Assembly: GCF_028476545.1 (NCBI RefSeq)
Contig: NW_026733059.1
Coordinates: forward strand, 165,209-229,208
From: Physella acuta
Taxonomy: Eukaryota > Mollusca > Gastropoda > Physidae
Reading direction: 5' to 3'
DNA length: 64,000 bases
How positions within the stretch are numbered: the stretch's first letter is position 1; every line of letters begins with the position of its first letter. This document shows positions 49,301 through 58,519 of this stretch, one piece after another. The translations under genes were made by a program, and so were the position numbers. The notes under the pieces are model-generated. The model was given only the letters and a program-made list of their open reading frames with translations. It was not told the origin of the DNA and searched no databases.

Positions 49301-50142
49301 GTCTAAGTGGTAAGCGTTTATAACAGAATAATTTATAACAACACTATTTATGTTGTTTAGTGGTTGGCATCGAGAGTCTAAGTTGATGATCAGGACTAGC
49401 TGTGTACTGTGTAGCCACTCATGTAACAAATATTTACACCTAGATTTAAGGCAGTCCTTTTCTATTTTATGAATGTCATATTATCAAACTCTTTTCTTAA
49501 TCTAATTAAACTTATTTTATTTTAAAATCTACCTAAAATCTACCATCTAACCCCTCATGAATAGCGGCCATAATGGGCCAGTATGACAACCATGTTGTCA
49601 ATCACAGAAAAAGCTAATAATTCTGTCAATTTATCAATTAAAAAACAAAAGTAGAGTGTTTTAAATAATGCTGCACAGTTCTGGTGAAAGGTCAAATACT
49701 TAAGCTTTATGTTTGTAAATAATACCCTTGCTGGATGGAAATTTGGCATGATGAAAATAAATAACAAAGTTGAATTCTTGAATTTTGTGCAACTGCAATT
49801 TTGGTAGAGAATGTTTTAATAATGAAGAGCTGTTAAAAGTTAGATTAATTTCATAGTGAAAGAAATTAAAATGTAATTACCAAGATAATGATCATATAAG
49901 TGATAGTATTTTGTTGTATCATTATTTTAAATGATTCCAATTTTTTTTTCAGCCCTGAGAGCATTAAGAACAGGAATGACATATTCTACCCAATCCCAGA
50001 GCGCTCTTGTGTACCAGATAGTCCTGTCTGGTACTCTACACAATCAGTAGATATTCACACTATGGACAAAATGTTGACTCGTGTGCTCTTGGTCAGAGAG
50101 ATACAGGAATCCCATCTACATGCACAGCCAATTTATTTGTAG
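41301..50142 (+). CDS. ZMYM: Zinc finger MYM-type protein (ZMYM2/3/4 family), complete coding region
   Basis: 17 coding exons: 41301-43304, 43547-43562, 43721-43785, 43867-44913, 45094-45292, 45501-45569, 45724-45800, 45940-46099, 46195-46373, 46468-46609, 46758-46928, 47346-47551, 47901-48162, 48311-48436, 48780-49031, 49195-49309, 49953-50142. All phases fit; 1759 aa. Residues 1-668 are acidic and disordered; 669-about 1080 carry eight MYM-type Cys fingers (first CIVCQK, last CSYVCVMTF); an AT-hook-like KGRPRGRPP follows; a Pro/Ile segment ([12 protein letters not shown]) typical of ZMYM proteins; a second basic GRGRPP stretch; residues 1446-1759 are the Crypton-derived domain ([50 protein letters not shown]). 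Vertebrate ZMYM2/3/4 are nuclear, bind SUMO and work with histone-modifying complexes. The ATG has a strong context (AACCATGG) 10 bases after an acceptor, so a 5' non-coding exon exists upstream. Which vertebrate paralogue is closest cannot be told by eye. Confidence 0.93.
43547..43562 (+). CDS. ZMYM: ZMYM exon 2: 16-nt microexon
   Basis: TTTTTTCCAG/AGTACTTCTACAGCAG/GTAAGC. It encodes STSTA plus one base and makes the phase shift that exon 3 needs. Skipping it would shift the frame. Confidence 0.75.
43721..43785 (+). CDS. ZMYM: ZMYM exon 3: start of first MYM finger
   Basis: Encodes [20 protein letters not shown] and QK; donor AAG/GTAAGA, phase 0 into exon 4. Confidence 0.85.
43867..44913 (+). 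CDS. ZMYM: ZMYM exon 4: MYM zinc finger array
   Basis: 349 codons. Cys pairs repeat as CxxC ... FCxxxCxxxF for fingers 1-7 and the start of finger 8 (CDHCRK). Donor AAG/GTAGGT. Confidence 0.93.
45094..45292 (+). CDS. ZMYM: ZMYM exon 5: end of finger 8, Pro-rich linker, AT-hook
   Basis: [20 protein letters not shown] completes finger 8; [10 protein letters not shown] and KGRPRGRPP follow. Donor AA/GTAGGT, phase 1. Confidence 0.88.
45501..45569 (+). CDS. ZMYM: ZMYM exon 6
   Basis: Encodes [20 protein letters not shown] and PQ. A second acceptor six bases downstream (TTTCAG, exon from 45507) would also keep the frame. Confidence 0.78.
45724..45800 (+). CDS. ZMYM: ZMYM exon 7
   Basis: Encodes [20 protein letters not shown] and AQTNTA; acceptor TTTTCAG, donor GCA/GTATGT. 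Confidence 0.82.
45940..46099 (+). CDS. ZMYM: ZMYM exon 8
   Basis: Encodes [20 protein letters not shown] through SQPKEVQT; donor ACAG/GTTCGT, phase 1. Confidence 0.82.
46195..46373 (+). CDS. ZMYM: ZMYM exon 9: Pro/Ile segment
   Basis: Encodes [20 protein letters not shown] and [20 protein letters not shown], a segment strongly conserved in ZMYM proteins. Donor AGG/GTAAGT. Confidence 0.9.
46468..46609 (+). CDS. ZMYM: ZMYM exon 10
   Basis: Encodes [20 protein letters not shown] and an acidic [14 protein letters not shown] stretch; donor CCAG/GTACAG. Confidence 0.85.
46758..46928 (+). CDS. ZMYM: ZMYM exon 11
   Basis: Encodes [20 protein letters not shown] and a helix-like [20 protein letters not shown]; donor TCTG/GTAAAA. 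Confidence 0.82.
47346..47551 (+). CDS. ZMYM: ZMYM exon 12: basic linker
   Basis: Encodes [20 protein letters not shown] and then [20 protein letters not shown], an AT-hook-like and NLS-like region. Donor TCT/GTAAGT. Confidence 0.87.
47901..48162 (+). CDS. ZMYM: ZMYM exon 13: start of Crypton-derived domain
   Basis: Encodes [20 protein letters not shown] and [20 protein letters not shown]. Acceptor CTTCTTCCAG, phase 0. Confidence 0.92.
48311..48436 (+). CDS. ZMYM: ZMYM exon 14
   Basis: Encodes [20 protein letters not shown] and [17 protein letters not shown]; donor CAAG/GTAAAG. Confidence 0.9.
48780..49031 (+). CDS. ZMYM: ZMYM exon 15
   Basis: Encodes [20 protein letters not shown] and [20 protein letters not shown]. 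Two in-frame donors lie nine bases apart (AATG/GTAAAA at 49032; AAAAAG/GTAGTG at 49041), so a three-residue variant is possible. Confidence 0.88.
49195..49309 (+). CDS. ZMYM: ZMYM exon 16
   Basis: Encodes [20 protein letters not shown] and [12 protein letters not shown]; donor AAGTG/GTAAGC, phase 2. Confidence 0.88.
49953..50142 (+). CDS. ZMYM: ZMYM exon 17: C-terminus and stop
   Basis: Encodes [20 protein letters not shown] and [15 protein letters not shown], ending HLHAQPIYL. Acceptor is a long T tract and CAG. Confidence 0.92.
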
Positions 50143-50434
50143 TCATTGTAAAAAAATCTATTTCATGCTTCCTAAATTTCTGTGAAAACATTGCCAAATG
50201 TAATAGAAATTTTACACATTTTGTAGTATGCAATGATTTGCACATTTGACTTTAAAATTGTTTATGTTTAGCCACAAAATACAAAAGATCATGCATATAG
50301 TGGAAAAGGATTTGAGAAAGATTTTTTGTTTTTACATTTACTATTTGATTTGATAAAAAAAAAAACACTGTTCATGTTTATGTTGTGAGCTCCACCTTTA
50401 AATGCAATCAACTTTTATTTTACACTCTACATAC

Positions 50435-50440
50435 AATAAA
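50435..50440 (+). promoter_or_regulatory. ZMYM polyadenylation signal candidate
   Basis: AATAAA about 290 bp after the stop codon, in an AT-rich 3' flank. Confidence 0.6.
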
Positions 50441-50704
50441 AAAAACATTTCTACATGTTTAACGGTTGCTTAATTGTAATTAACTGCGCAAACTGTATAA
50501 AAGCAATGCATTTTAAGTAACAATTTTAAAACTTGATTACTGTAAATATACCGGTACTGTTTAATATTTTTTTGTTTACTTCTGGTTGATAATTCATTAA
50601 ACCAGGCTGTGACCAAATTATGGATTTTTTGTTTTGCATGGTTTTAACACTATTGATAATTCAGCAGAACCAACATCTGTGAAACATTAAGTAGTAAAGA
50701 TATT

Positions 50705-50912
50705 TTCTAGACCTAGCCATCCATTTGGATGTTTCTTGACCTCTGCATTATTTGGTCAGCATTATGCCCAGCGCCTTTACTTTCCCTAACATAAGTTAGG
50801 TACGTGTCAGAGCTGGGTGGCCTTGGATGTTCCACTGACCAGAACACAGATTTGAACTCAAGACTTTTAGGTTACCAGTCTAGTGTTCTACCGCTAGACC
50901 ATGCCGTCTCAT
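50705..50912 (-). mobile_element. tRNA-headed SINE, copy 6, between two convergent genes
   Basis: Minus strand: CATGGTCTAGCGGTAGAACA (A-box region), GAGTTCAAATCTG (B box), CACCCAGCTCTGACACGTAC, AGGGAAAGTAAAGGCGCTGG, GCATAATGCTGACC. The head is well preserved. Confidence 0.8.
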
Positions 50913-51133
50913 CTGTGATACATACATACTCAGAAGATTTTCTCTTAAAAAACCACACCATTTTCCCCAATGGTGATGCTTATTTTTTGTATGATCCCTT
51001 ACAAATAACCTACTATCACCAGAGACTTAGGTCTGTTCTAGCTGACTGAATTAGTTTGTTTTTAGCAACAGATACAAAAAATATTTAAGCAAAACCTTTG
51101 TCAAACTTTGCGTTAGCAATTGTATATTAAATT

Positions 51134-51139
51134 TTTATT
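51134..51139 (-). promoter_or_regulatory. ZUP1 polyadenylation signal candidate
   Basis: AATAAA on the minus strand about 140 bp past the ZUP1 stop codon. Confidence 0.55.
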
Positions 51140-51277
51140 AACAAAATCAGATGGGTGTATACATTGATAAATTTTGTTTGATGGTCAAGACACTATTTCA
51201 GATTTGAGTAGTTTACTTTCCTGAAATAGAAAAAAAAAACATCAACAATTGGTAACACTACACAAATTTCAATATTT

Positions 51278-51534
51278 CTAGGTAATATAATAATTTTTTT
51301 GTTTCTTGCTTACTTCATACTCCGTTTCATTTAATAATCCCAAGACTGCTATAACTTGGTACTGTTTGGCCTGGAATCCTAACAGGGTTTTTCTGAAAAC
51401 CTTCATATCTTTCCACATCAAATAGTTGTTTTTAGCTAACTCTGCCATTTGCTTGTTAGGTGTGCCAGGATCAAAAAGAAGAAGTTTTGTAATGCCTCGT
51501 TCGTTCTCTATGCCTATGATAGTCCTACTATGTC
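51278..51534 (-). CDS. ZUP1: ZUP1 exon 8: catalytic His/Asp and C-terminus
   Basis: GHSRTIIGIENERGITKLLL and FDPGTPNKQMAEL, ending with a short variable tail and TAG. Confidence 0.92.
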
Positions 51535-54500
51535 CTGAGATATGTAAAAATGGTTGATTAGATCAGTACTTGATTGTGGGGTAGAGGAACTGAACTAACA
51601 TTAATGTCTTGCGTTGGCTTTAGTGGGTAAAGCTTTCATCCCTCCCCCAACTTCTTAATTGTTTTGCCTACCAATTTCTTTAACATGATACAAAGGATAA
51701 CTATTTCTAACATGATTTTAGTTCTATGTCTAGAGAAAATGAGGAAAAAAAAGAACCTTGATGTTGTAGATAAAGTGGGACTTTAGGCTGATGTAGATTC
51801 TTGGTAAAATAGTCATTCACCCACTCAAATAGCAGAGGATGAGTCCCGTTAGGAGCACTTGGGGCATGAAAATCTGCAAGTTGGCACCTAAAAAACAAAC
51901 AAACAAATAATTAGTGGGCCATCCATAAATTACATACTATATATTACATTTAACCCATGGATACTCATATTCTAAAGCAGAAACTAAGTAGTTCTTTGAA
52001 GTCTGGTTGATGAGGTGGACAAGAGAACAAAAAACAAGTCCTGCAGGACTGGAGCATATATGATCAGGCATGGCCTAGACTCTAACTCCAATACACCCCA
52101 CTCAGGAAAAAAACTATGAGGTGCCTGCAGATCTGTTCAGTTCGTCCATGATGTTTGTCTTGTTGTTTGGCTCCTTCGTTATAAATAATATAAAGAACAG
52201 CCAATTTTTACCCTAAATTTTTTTTAATTATAATAGTTTTTATATTTGTTACATTCTAATTGAGTTAAAAAGTGCTTTATTCTTACTCTTAGATCCAATG
52301 TTTTTTAAGAAGTAGTTGTCTTAACTTACTTAACACCAAGGTATGACAGGGTGGCCATGATTTCAGTGGCTCCTATCCACTTGCTTGTGTTGGTCAGTTT
52401 TCCATTGAACTGTCTGCTGCCCTCTTGGTCAAATCCCTTTTGCCAGGCAAGTTCAATCATTTGCTGAATTTTAGGAGTGGATGGAATCACTATTTGACCA
52501 TCTGAAATATTCCATTTAATTCATTAAAATTCAATAAGTAATTCGTAAAATTCAAATTGTAATACATACAATTTAATGGTTAAAACATAAAATATAATAA
52601 GTGCAAAAAAAAATTGTAGCAAAACGTCATACATTAATCATTTATGACCTCTTAAAATAATACTTTAAGATAAACACAGTTTGATAGTTAAAACATAAAA
52701 TACAATAAGTGCAAAAAAATATTGTAGCAAAATGTCATACATTAATCATTTATGATCTCTTAAAAATAATACATAAAGATAAAAGATACTGAAAACATTA
52801 ATTGTACAACTAATTACTCTAACTAGTATTTACAAGTAAAGTAAGGCAACTTGCGAGGGAGAGAATCCAACAGGTTAGATGAAACCCTGATGTAGCTCGA
52901 AAAATTTAGAGAAAACAAACTATTTCATACATATACACCATATTTATAAAAATTAAGCTTTAGCTTACTCACCAGTAAAGATCTTCCCAGCATACATAGG
53001 AATTCTGGACAGGCAAGACAAAATCATTTGAAAGTTTCTATAACCACAGCCCCATCCTCTGTCGCCATAGGAACTAGAATAATGGTCAGTGGGGGAGCAC
53101 AGAAAAACATTCTGACCACCACGAGCTTGGTTTTGATACAAGGCAGCAATTTTCTGAATTAAACCTGCATGATAATTAATATCAATGTATAATCCTGTAC
53201 AAAAACATGTACTTATTAATATTTATAAATCAGAACAGACAAAATATTGCAGCAAAAAAGGCATATAGTTCTATAAAAATCTAAAAATAGCAAAATGAAC
53301 TTCAGGAACTTTTATGTGCAAATCCCTACTTTAGTTTAGGTTAACAAAATTTATTTTGTATATAGAATAAACTGAGATGTCTTGCACAGTGACACAGTCA
53401 TCCCATCCCAAGTAAGATGTATGTAACATCAGTTTATGGTCTACACTAATAGTAATGATAAAAAAACTTAATGTGGAAGGGGGGGGGGGAAGAGAAAGGT
53501 CACTTATTCTTAGGAAATTTTTATCAGTGAGTAATTTGTCATTACAAAACCCAATGATTTCACAATTTTAAATATACTACACATGACTATGTTCAACTTA
53601 GTCATCAAATTGACTTTCAAATGTATTGGTTTAGTCATTTTCTTCAATGCAATGCATTTGGGTTTTAGTCGCCGCAACCATCTTTCAAGTAACATGAGTG
53701 AAAGCTGACAGTATTGCTTCATGTAGGTTTAAAAAAAAAATCTCTCTGTACGAACATAACTCATGTACTAAAACTTGAAATGAGTCTCGTGTTCTAATCC
53801 TGGGGTTGAGTCCCTAGGACGTCTCTGAGTCCATTCATATCTGATGGGTTATGGACCCATGTTACTCAAAGTAAAAGCGGCTGGACATAGGCTAACCACG
53901 CTATCCCTTCTTATGCCAGGGAACTGGTGAACTCTACTTTATCTGCCCTATTGTAATTAAATTTTTTTTTTCAAAACATACCTTGCACCCTTGTGCTGCC
54001 ATCATCCATCCCCCTCATGTCTGTCTGACTAAGCTTCGCCAAACGCATGTGGTAGTCGGCAACAGACAGCTTCCCAGCCGCCACATCTTTCTCCAAATTC
54101 TGTTCATACTGGCGCCTGTAGCCAACACTTTCAGAACCACCCGAAGGTTTAAAGCCATTTATTCCATTGGACACTTTAAAGCCACCACCACTTGTAGATG
54201 ATTTAAAATTATCAACCACAGTTGTCTGTTTTATTCTGCTAGGGTTGGTTGATGGTCTGTAACTATCAACACTACTTGAAGATTTAATTGTACTAGCACC
54301 AGCTGATGGTTTACTACTGTTATCAGTAGCTGATGGTTTTATACTGTCAACACTGGTTGATTGCTTATCAGCAATGTTTGATGGAATGTTAGTTTCTTTT
54401 CTGTTAAGATTTGCTCTTGTTTCTTTATTGCATTGTGCTAGAGTGCTGGCCCTTTGTTGATGTGGATTAGAAATGTTGCCATTCATCAATGTGCCATGGT

Positions 54501-57282
54501 GATTATCCTTCACTTGGGGTGAAGCTTTGTTGGTAACAGATTCCTGAATTTAAACAACAACGGTTTAAAAAAAAAGTTACTTTATTTACATCGCATATAT
54601 GAAATTATATATGAAATTATGATCTACTGTTTTAGCTAGAGGTAACAAAAAAACCCCCCAAAAAAAAACAGCCAGGTTTAAACAATTTTTTTGGCCTTCT
54701 GTAACTATAAGCCTTACTTTATCAGAAGAAAGTTTTCTTTGAAGTGATGCTGGAATGACTTCTTTTTGCTTCGAATGGTTAGCTATCATCCAAGGTTCTT
54801 GCAAAATATGGAAGATAAGGGCGACAGATTAAAATCTATAGATTTTGTGAAATAAGACCATTCATCAAACTTTATTAATTTCTTGTATTATTATACATAT
54901 ATGATAATGATTTTTTTCTACTTTGGTTTTTTTCATGGTTAGTATAAAAACAGATAAGAGTGTGGCCAGGTCTCTGGTTCAAATCTTGAGTCTGCAGAAC
55001 ATCCCAATGTCCACCCAGCTCTAATTAAGGGGAGGTTAAATCCCCCAAAATACTAAAAATACAATTTTTTAAGTAAAATTTTAGATAAAACCATAACTTT
55101 TTAGAGATTTTTGTGTCTTTTCTTTAATTATTTATGTTATTTACAACTCCCTTATCACTGAAAATTGTCCTTACTCACTGATTTCAATTTGAGGGTTTAA
55201 CTACCTGACTCACAATAGGGAAAGTAAAAGAGGCTTGGCATGACCACAACATCTCTGAGGCCAAGAAACATGAACATTACTTCATCTGCCCTATGGGTCA
55301 TTAGGGGGCAGGGGAAACTTACATTTTGCTTATAAAAACAGACAGCAGTTTAAAATAACATCAGGCTAGCAGCACAAATGTTATTAGCATCTGTGTTCAA
55401 CAGATAAACTTAAGTTAATCCATCCATTCATTCCAATCTATTTCCAACTCTGATGGGGTTAAATTTTGCCATCAAAATAGCTATTCTATAAACAACAGGT
55501 CTAAAAACATTTATTATTAACTACATATTATTAAAATAATATATTATCCAAAAAGGGTTATTTTTAAGAACAGGAAATGGGTTTAAAATAAGCATTTTAT
55601 AGTTCAACTACCTGGAGAGTGTTGTGGGTTAAAATGACTTTCAACATGTGATGTAAGAAGATCGGGGTCCATCATAACTTGATTGCATACTGGACAAGCT
55701 CCAGACATGCTCCCTGCTCCTGTATTAGATACAGCTGCGCTGACACTAACACCATAAAAAGTTCGATCATGCTCATGTGACTTGATATGAACTTTCATAT
55801 CTGAAACAAAAACAATATTATAACATTATTAGGTCCATGTTTATTTAATTCATTTCTGTTATTATATAATTAAAAATATTCAGTTATTTTTACTATTATT
55901 AGAAAGCAGTCTATTAACTAAAAAAAATCAGATTAAAAAATTGAAATACTTTTAAATGGGGAGTAGACCTAATCTTGTCCAAACACCAGAGAATAAAGTT
56001 TTTTAAATAGCCATACTCAAGCATGATGAGTTTTGACAAAAGAAATCCAGTTTAAAATTTTTTAAATTGAATTCCAAAGTTATGATATTTTTCACTTGAA
56101 ATTCCATTTAATTTGAAAACATAAGACACTGCAGATTACCCATCAAACATCTAATTATTACAGATCTGGTACACTGTCTTCTTTATTTTTCATTTTAAAA
56201 CAAATATCACTTCTTCAATAAGATAGACCAACATGTTTTTTGAACAATTTTTTGGTGCAACTATTTTTAAACATAATTTGTCAATAACAATTTTTAACAA
56301 TTATCTATTTAAAATACCAATTTAACTATGTAAATATCTCTACTCTATAAAGCATACCTTCTTCAGATGCATACATAGCTTCACATAGAGGACATGCAAT
56401 TAAATTTTCTTTATTGTTTATCTCATCATTGTGCAATTCAGCCAGATGTATCTCCAATGTGACAACATCATCAAAGCAGATATCACAAAAAGGGCAAACA
56501 AATGGATAAGGTGTTTCCTCTGGTAAAAAATTGTGTAGACTGTCAGCAGCCAATCTTTGTTGATCACTAGCATATGGGTGAGAAGTTGCTATGTGATGTT
56601 CTAAACTGACAAAATCAGGTTTAGGTATATCACAGAATGGGCAAGTATATGGTGATTTAATGTCATGACTGCTCTGAGGTGATTCTAAGTTTAAATTACT
56701 TTCTGGAGAGCTGCTTGCACTTTGTTGAGTCCACCTTGAGTGCTGAGAGTTACTCGTTGTGCTGGGCATAGTTGATACTGGTAAAACATTGTCCTGTTGG
56801 GCAGATTCTAAAACTTTAGACTGAGACTGTCCCTTCCCAGGGCAAACATCACCACGGAACACGATAGTGGTATCTATGGTAGATATAGTTCCATAAGACT
56901 CTGACTCATATGGCTTGTGTCGTTTGCTAGGCAGGCCTTCAAATGAATGTGAGTTGCCTGATTGGTCAACATAACCATCATCATGTTCTACTGTTCGCCT
57001 GATGTTATTTTTAACTATTTCAGATGGCTTTACTTGACTCTTTTGGAAGTTATCTGAATAATTGTAAATACTTGTTTCAATGCTGTCTTTTTTCAGTGAA
57101 TTGTCTTCAGGTGAAGCACTGGCTTTTTCATTTTTATCTTTTAACAAAATTTGAGTGGATTCATTAATAGGTAATTCCTCGCAAGTAGAATCTACTACGT
57201 CCATAAGGTTCAGATTTTTATCATCTTCAAAATCTTCAAACATATCTATGCTTGTGCTAAAGTCGTCTTCATCAACATCCAT
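51278..57282 (-). CDS. ZUP1: Zinc finger-containing ubiquitin peptidase 1 (ZUP1/ZUFSP)
   Basis: Coding exons in transcript order: 56358-57282, 55612-55800, 54718-54797, 53982-54543, 52973-53164, 52330-52501, 51757-51887, 51278-51534; phases fit and give 835 aa. The N-terminus is acidic. C2H2-like fingers follow (CPFCDIPKPDF, CPFCDICFDDV, CPLCEAMYASEEG, CPVCNQVMMDPD), then a Ser/Thr/Lys-rich linker, a helical segment (YRRQYEQNLEKDV; ADYHMRLAKL) and the C78 peptidase domain. The catalytic Cys is near 625 (GDRGWGCGYRNFQ), His near 752 (GHSRTIIGIE) and Asp near 772 (LLLFDPGTP); spacings are close to human ZUP1. The family cleaves K63-linked ubiquitin chains and is linked to genome stability. This protein is longer than the human one (578 aa), mainly in the finger-peptidase linker and N-terminus. 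An acceptor-like TTTTATAG 16 bases before the ATG suggests a 5' non-coding exon. Confidence 0.94.
51757..51887 (-). CDS. ZUP1: ZUP1 exon 7
   Basis: Encodes KCQLADFHAPSAPNGTHPLL and PKVPLYLQHQ; donor CAAG/GTTCTT. Confidence 0.9.
52330..52501 (-). CDS. ZUP1: ZUP1 exon 6
   Basis: Encodes DGQIVIPSTPKIQQMIELAW and SKWIGATEIMATLSYLGV; donor TTAA/GTAAGT. Confidence 0.92.
52560..52795. repeat. 108-bp tandem duplication in ZUP1 intron 5
   Basis: GGTTAAAACATAAAATATAA and its diverged copy (TAGTTAAAACATAAAATACA) start about 108 bp apart, and both continue through GTCATACATTAATCATTTAT. Confidence 0.85.
52973..53164 (-). CDS. ZUP1: ZUP1 exon 5: catalytic Cys segment
   Basis: GLIQKIAALYQNQARGGQNV, then SSSYGDRGWGCGYRNFQMIL and RIPMYAGKIFT; acceptor CATGCAG, donor ACTG/GTGAGT. 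Confidence 0.93.
53755..53955 (+). mobile_element. SINE, copy 7 (ZUP1 intron 4)
   Basis: Contains TTGAGTCCCTAGGACGTCTC, CAAAGTAAAAGCGGCTGG, GCCAGGGAACTGGTGAACTC and TATCTGCCCTATTG. It ends only about 25 bp from the donor of ZUP1 exon 4. Confidence 0.7.
53982..54543 (-). CDS. ZUP1: ZUP1 exon 4: Ser/Lys-rich linker with KPS-type repeats and helical arm
   Basis: ESVTNKASPQVKDNHHG opens the exon. Several KPS/RPS/KSS units about 8-12 residues apart follow (IKPSATDN, SKPSAGAS, IKSSSSVDSYRPS, FKPSGGS). It ends with RRQYEQNLEKDVAAGKLSVA and MDDGSTRVQ, matching the region before the ZUP1 peptidase domain. Confidence 0.88.
54718..54797 (-). CDS. ZUP1: ZUP1 exon 3: short linker
   Basis: Encodes EPWMIANHSKQKEVIPASLQ and RKLSSDK; acceptor TTTTGCAAG, donor AAA/GTAAGG. 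The phase fits both neighbours. Confidence 0.75.
54958..55310 (+). mobile_element. SINE, copy 8, interrupted by a TTAA-flanked insert (ZUP1 intron 2)
   Basis: The left part holds CTGGTTCAAATCTTGAGTC and CCACCCAGCTCT; the right part resumes at TACCTGACTCACAATAGGGA and continues AAGTAAAAGAGGCTTGG to TCATCTGCCCTATGGGTCAT. About 170 bp of unrelated AT-rich DNA (listed separately) splits the body exactly between two segments that are adjacent in the other copies. Confidence 0.72.
55036..55200. mobile_element. TTAA-flanked insert inside SINE copy 8
   Basis: TTAA at 55036-55039 and 55197-55200; inside, ATCCCCCAAAA faces ACCCTCAAAT (inverted from the right end). The pattern fits a small piggyBac-like MITE. 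Another TTAA at 55025 is an alternative left border that fits the SINE join slightly better, so the exact left limit is open. Confidence 0.45.
55612..55800 (-). CDS. ZUP1: ZUP1 exon 2: zinc fingers
   Basis: DMKVHIKSHEHDRTFYG gives the His half of the split finger; CPVCNQVMMDPDLLTSHVES forms the next. Donor CCAG/GTAGTT. Confidence 0.9.
56358..57282 (-). CDS. ZUP1: ZUP1 exon 1 (coding): acidic N-terminus and zinc fingers
   Basis: Starts MDVDEDDFSTSIDMFEDFED and contains two full C2H2-like fingers and the Cys half of a third, ending EAMYASEE plus one base at a GTATGC donor. Confidence 0.92.
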
Positions 57283-57298
57283 TTTGAAGACTTTCTAT

Positions 57299-58511
57299 AA
57301 AAGGTAAGACAGACATTTTTGGAATTAATTTTGAAATCAAACCCTAAACTAAAGGTTCTTTATGAGTGATGTCACAGTCTGTGTGTGTGTGTGTTTAAAA
57401 TTTCCTAAAAAGTGTGATGTTATTGTTATTTATGGAAAATACTTAATAAATGTGGTTACTGGTCTGAAAATTTAAGTACAGTAGATCTACTAATTATTAT
57501 ACTAGATCAGATCTTGTAACATTTCACCCCTTCCCTCAAACAATATCATTAATTATTATTATTATTAGGCCTATTCAATATATTAAAATTATTAATAAAT
57601 CATAGGCCTATATAAAAATATATTGAATTAATCTGAATTATTATTATATTTTTGGTGTACTTGTCAATATAGAATTTCTAAATCACTTTACTCTTTACTA
57701 AAGAGTAAAGAGTCTTTAGTAAATAGTTAAGTATTACTTAATAAATAAGTAAAGAGGAAAAAGAGTCTTTACTTTTACTTAACTAACTATTTACTAGATC
57801 TAGCTAGATTTATAATCAAATTTGTTAGGCCCCTAATTTTAAATTAAATTATTTCGCATTTTTGAATTTTTAAAACTTTTTTACTTAGAAAGTCTTTTTA
57901 AAAAATGAGAATTGAAAATATTAAATTAAATTAATTATTAATTAAAACTTAATAATAAAAATAATAAAACTTACACCTAATACACTTACATTAAAAAAAA
58001 CTCAATAACTGTCAAAAACGTTAGCTTTTTAAAATGCAGAATTTTGTCCTAACAAAAGAGGACCGAGTCCTCCCTTCCCCAACAACTTTTTAAAACATTG
58101 TACTCTTATTATTCAGTTATTGTGTTGTCTTCGTTAGGCCGAGTTACTAACAGTAATAACAAGTCGCATGCAAAACAACAAAGGAGAGTGATGGTAGCCT
58201 AAAGAAACGAAAGCAGAATAGTTCCTGGAAATGACGAAAATTATTAAAAACATGGACTAGATCTAGTAAGCGCCTATTTAGAGGATATTGATCTAGATTA
58301 TTATGTCGTGTTCCATTTATAATAAGACATGCGGTGAGGGTGGGGAAAATGTTTGGACTTTGTGGCGAGCGGGTATTTAAGAAAGTGAAAGCCGCGAATT
58401 TGCATTTTGAAACTAAATTTTAACAGTTACTTCGCATTTTGTTCAATATTTATTTTTGGGTGTAAACTAATAAAATTTAGCTCAGTTAATAACTTAGAAA
58501 GATATAGCTGT
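57299..58511. other. ZUP1 upstream region
   Basis: AT-rich, with a short GT tract near 57383, a self-similar AGTAAAGAG/TTTACT patch at 57690-57800 and AGATCTAG strings at about 57790 and 58258. A ZUP1 promoter and non-coding exon are expected here, but no specific element can be supported. Confidence 0.35.
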
Positions 58512-58519
58512 TTCAAAAG

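Noticed and set aside
50860-50912. tRNA gene suggested by A-box and B-box sequences
   Set aside because: The boxes belong to the head of a SINE whose body continues directly; no good acceptor stem.
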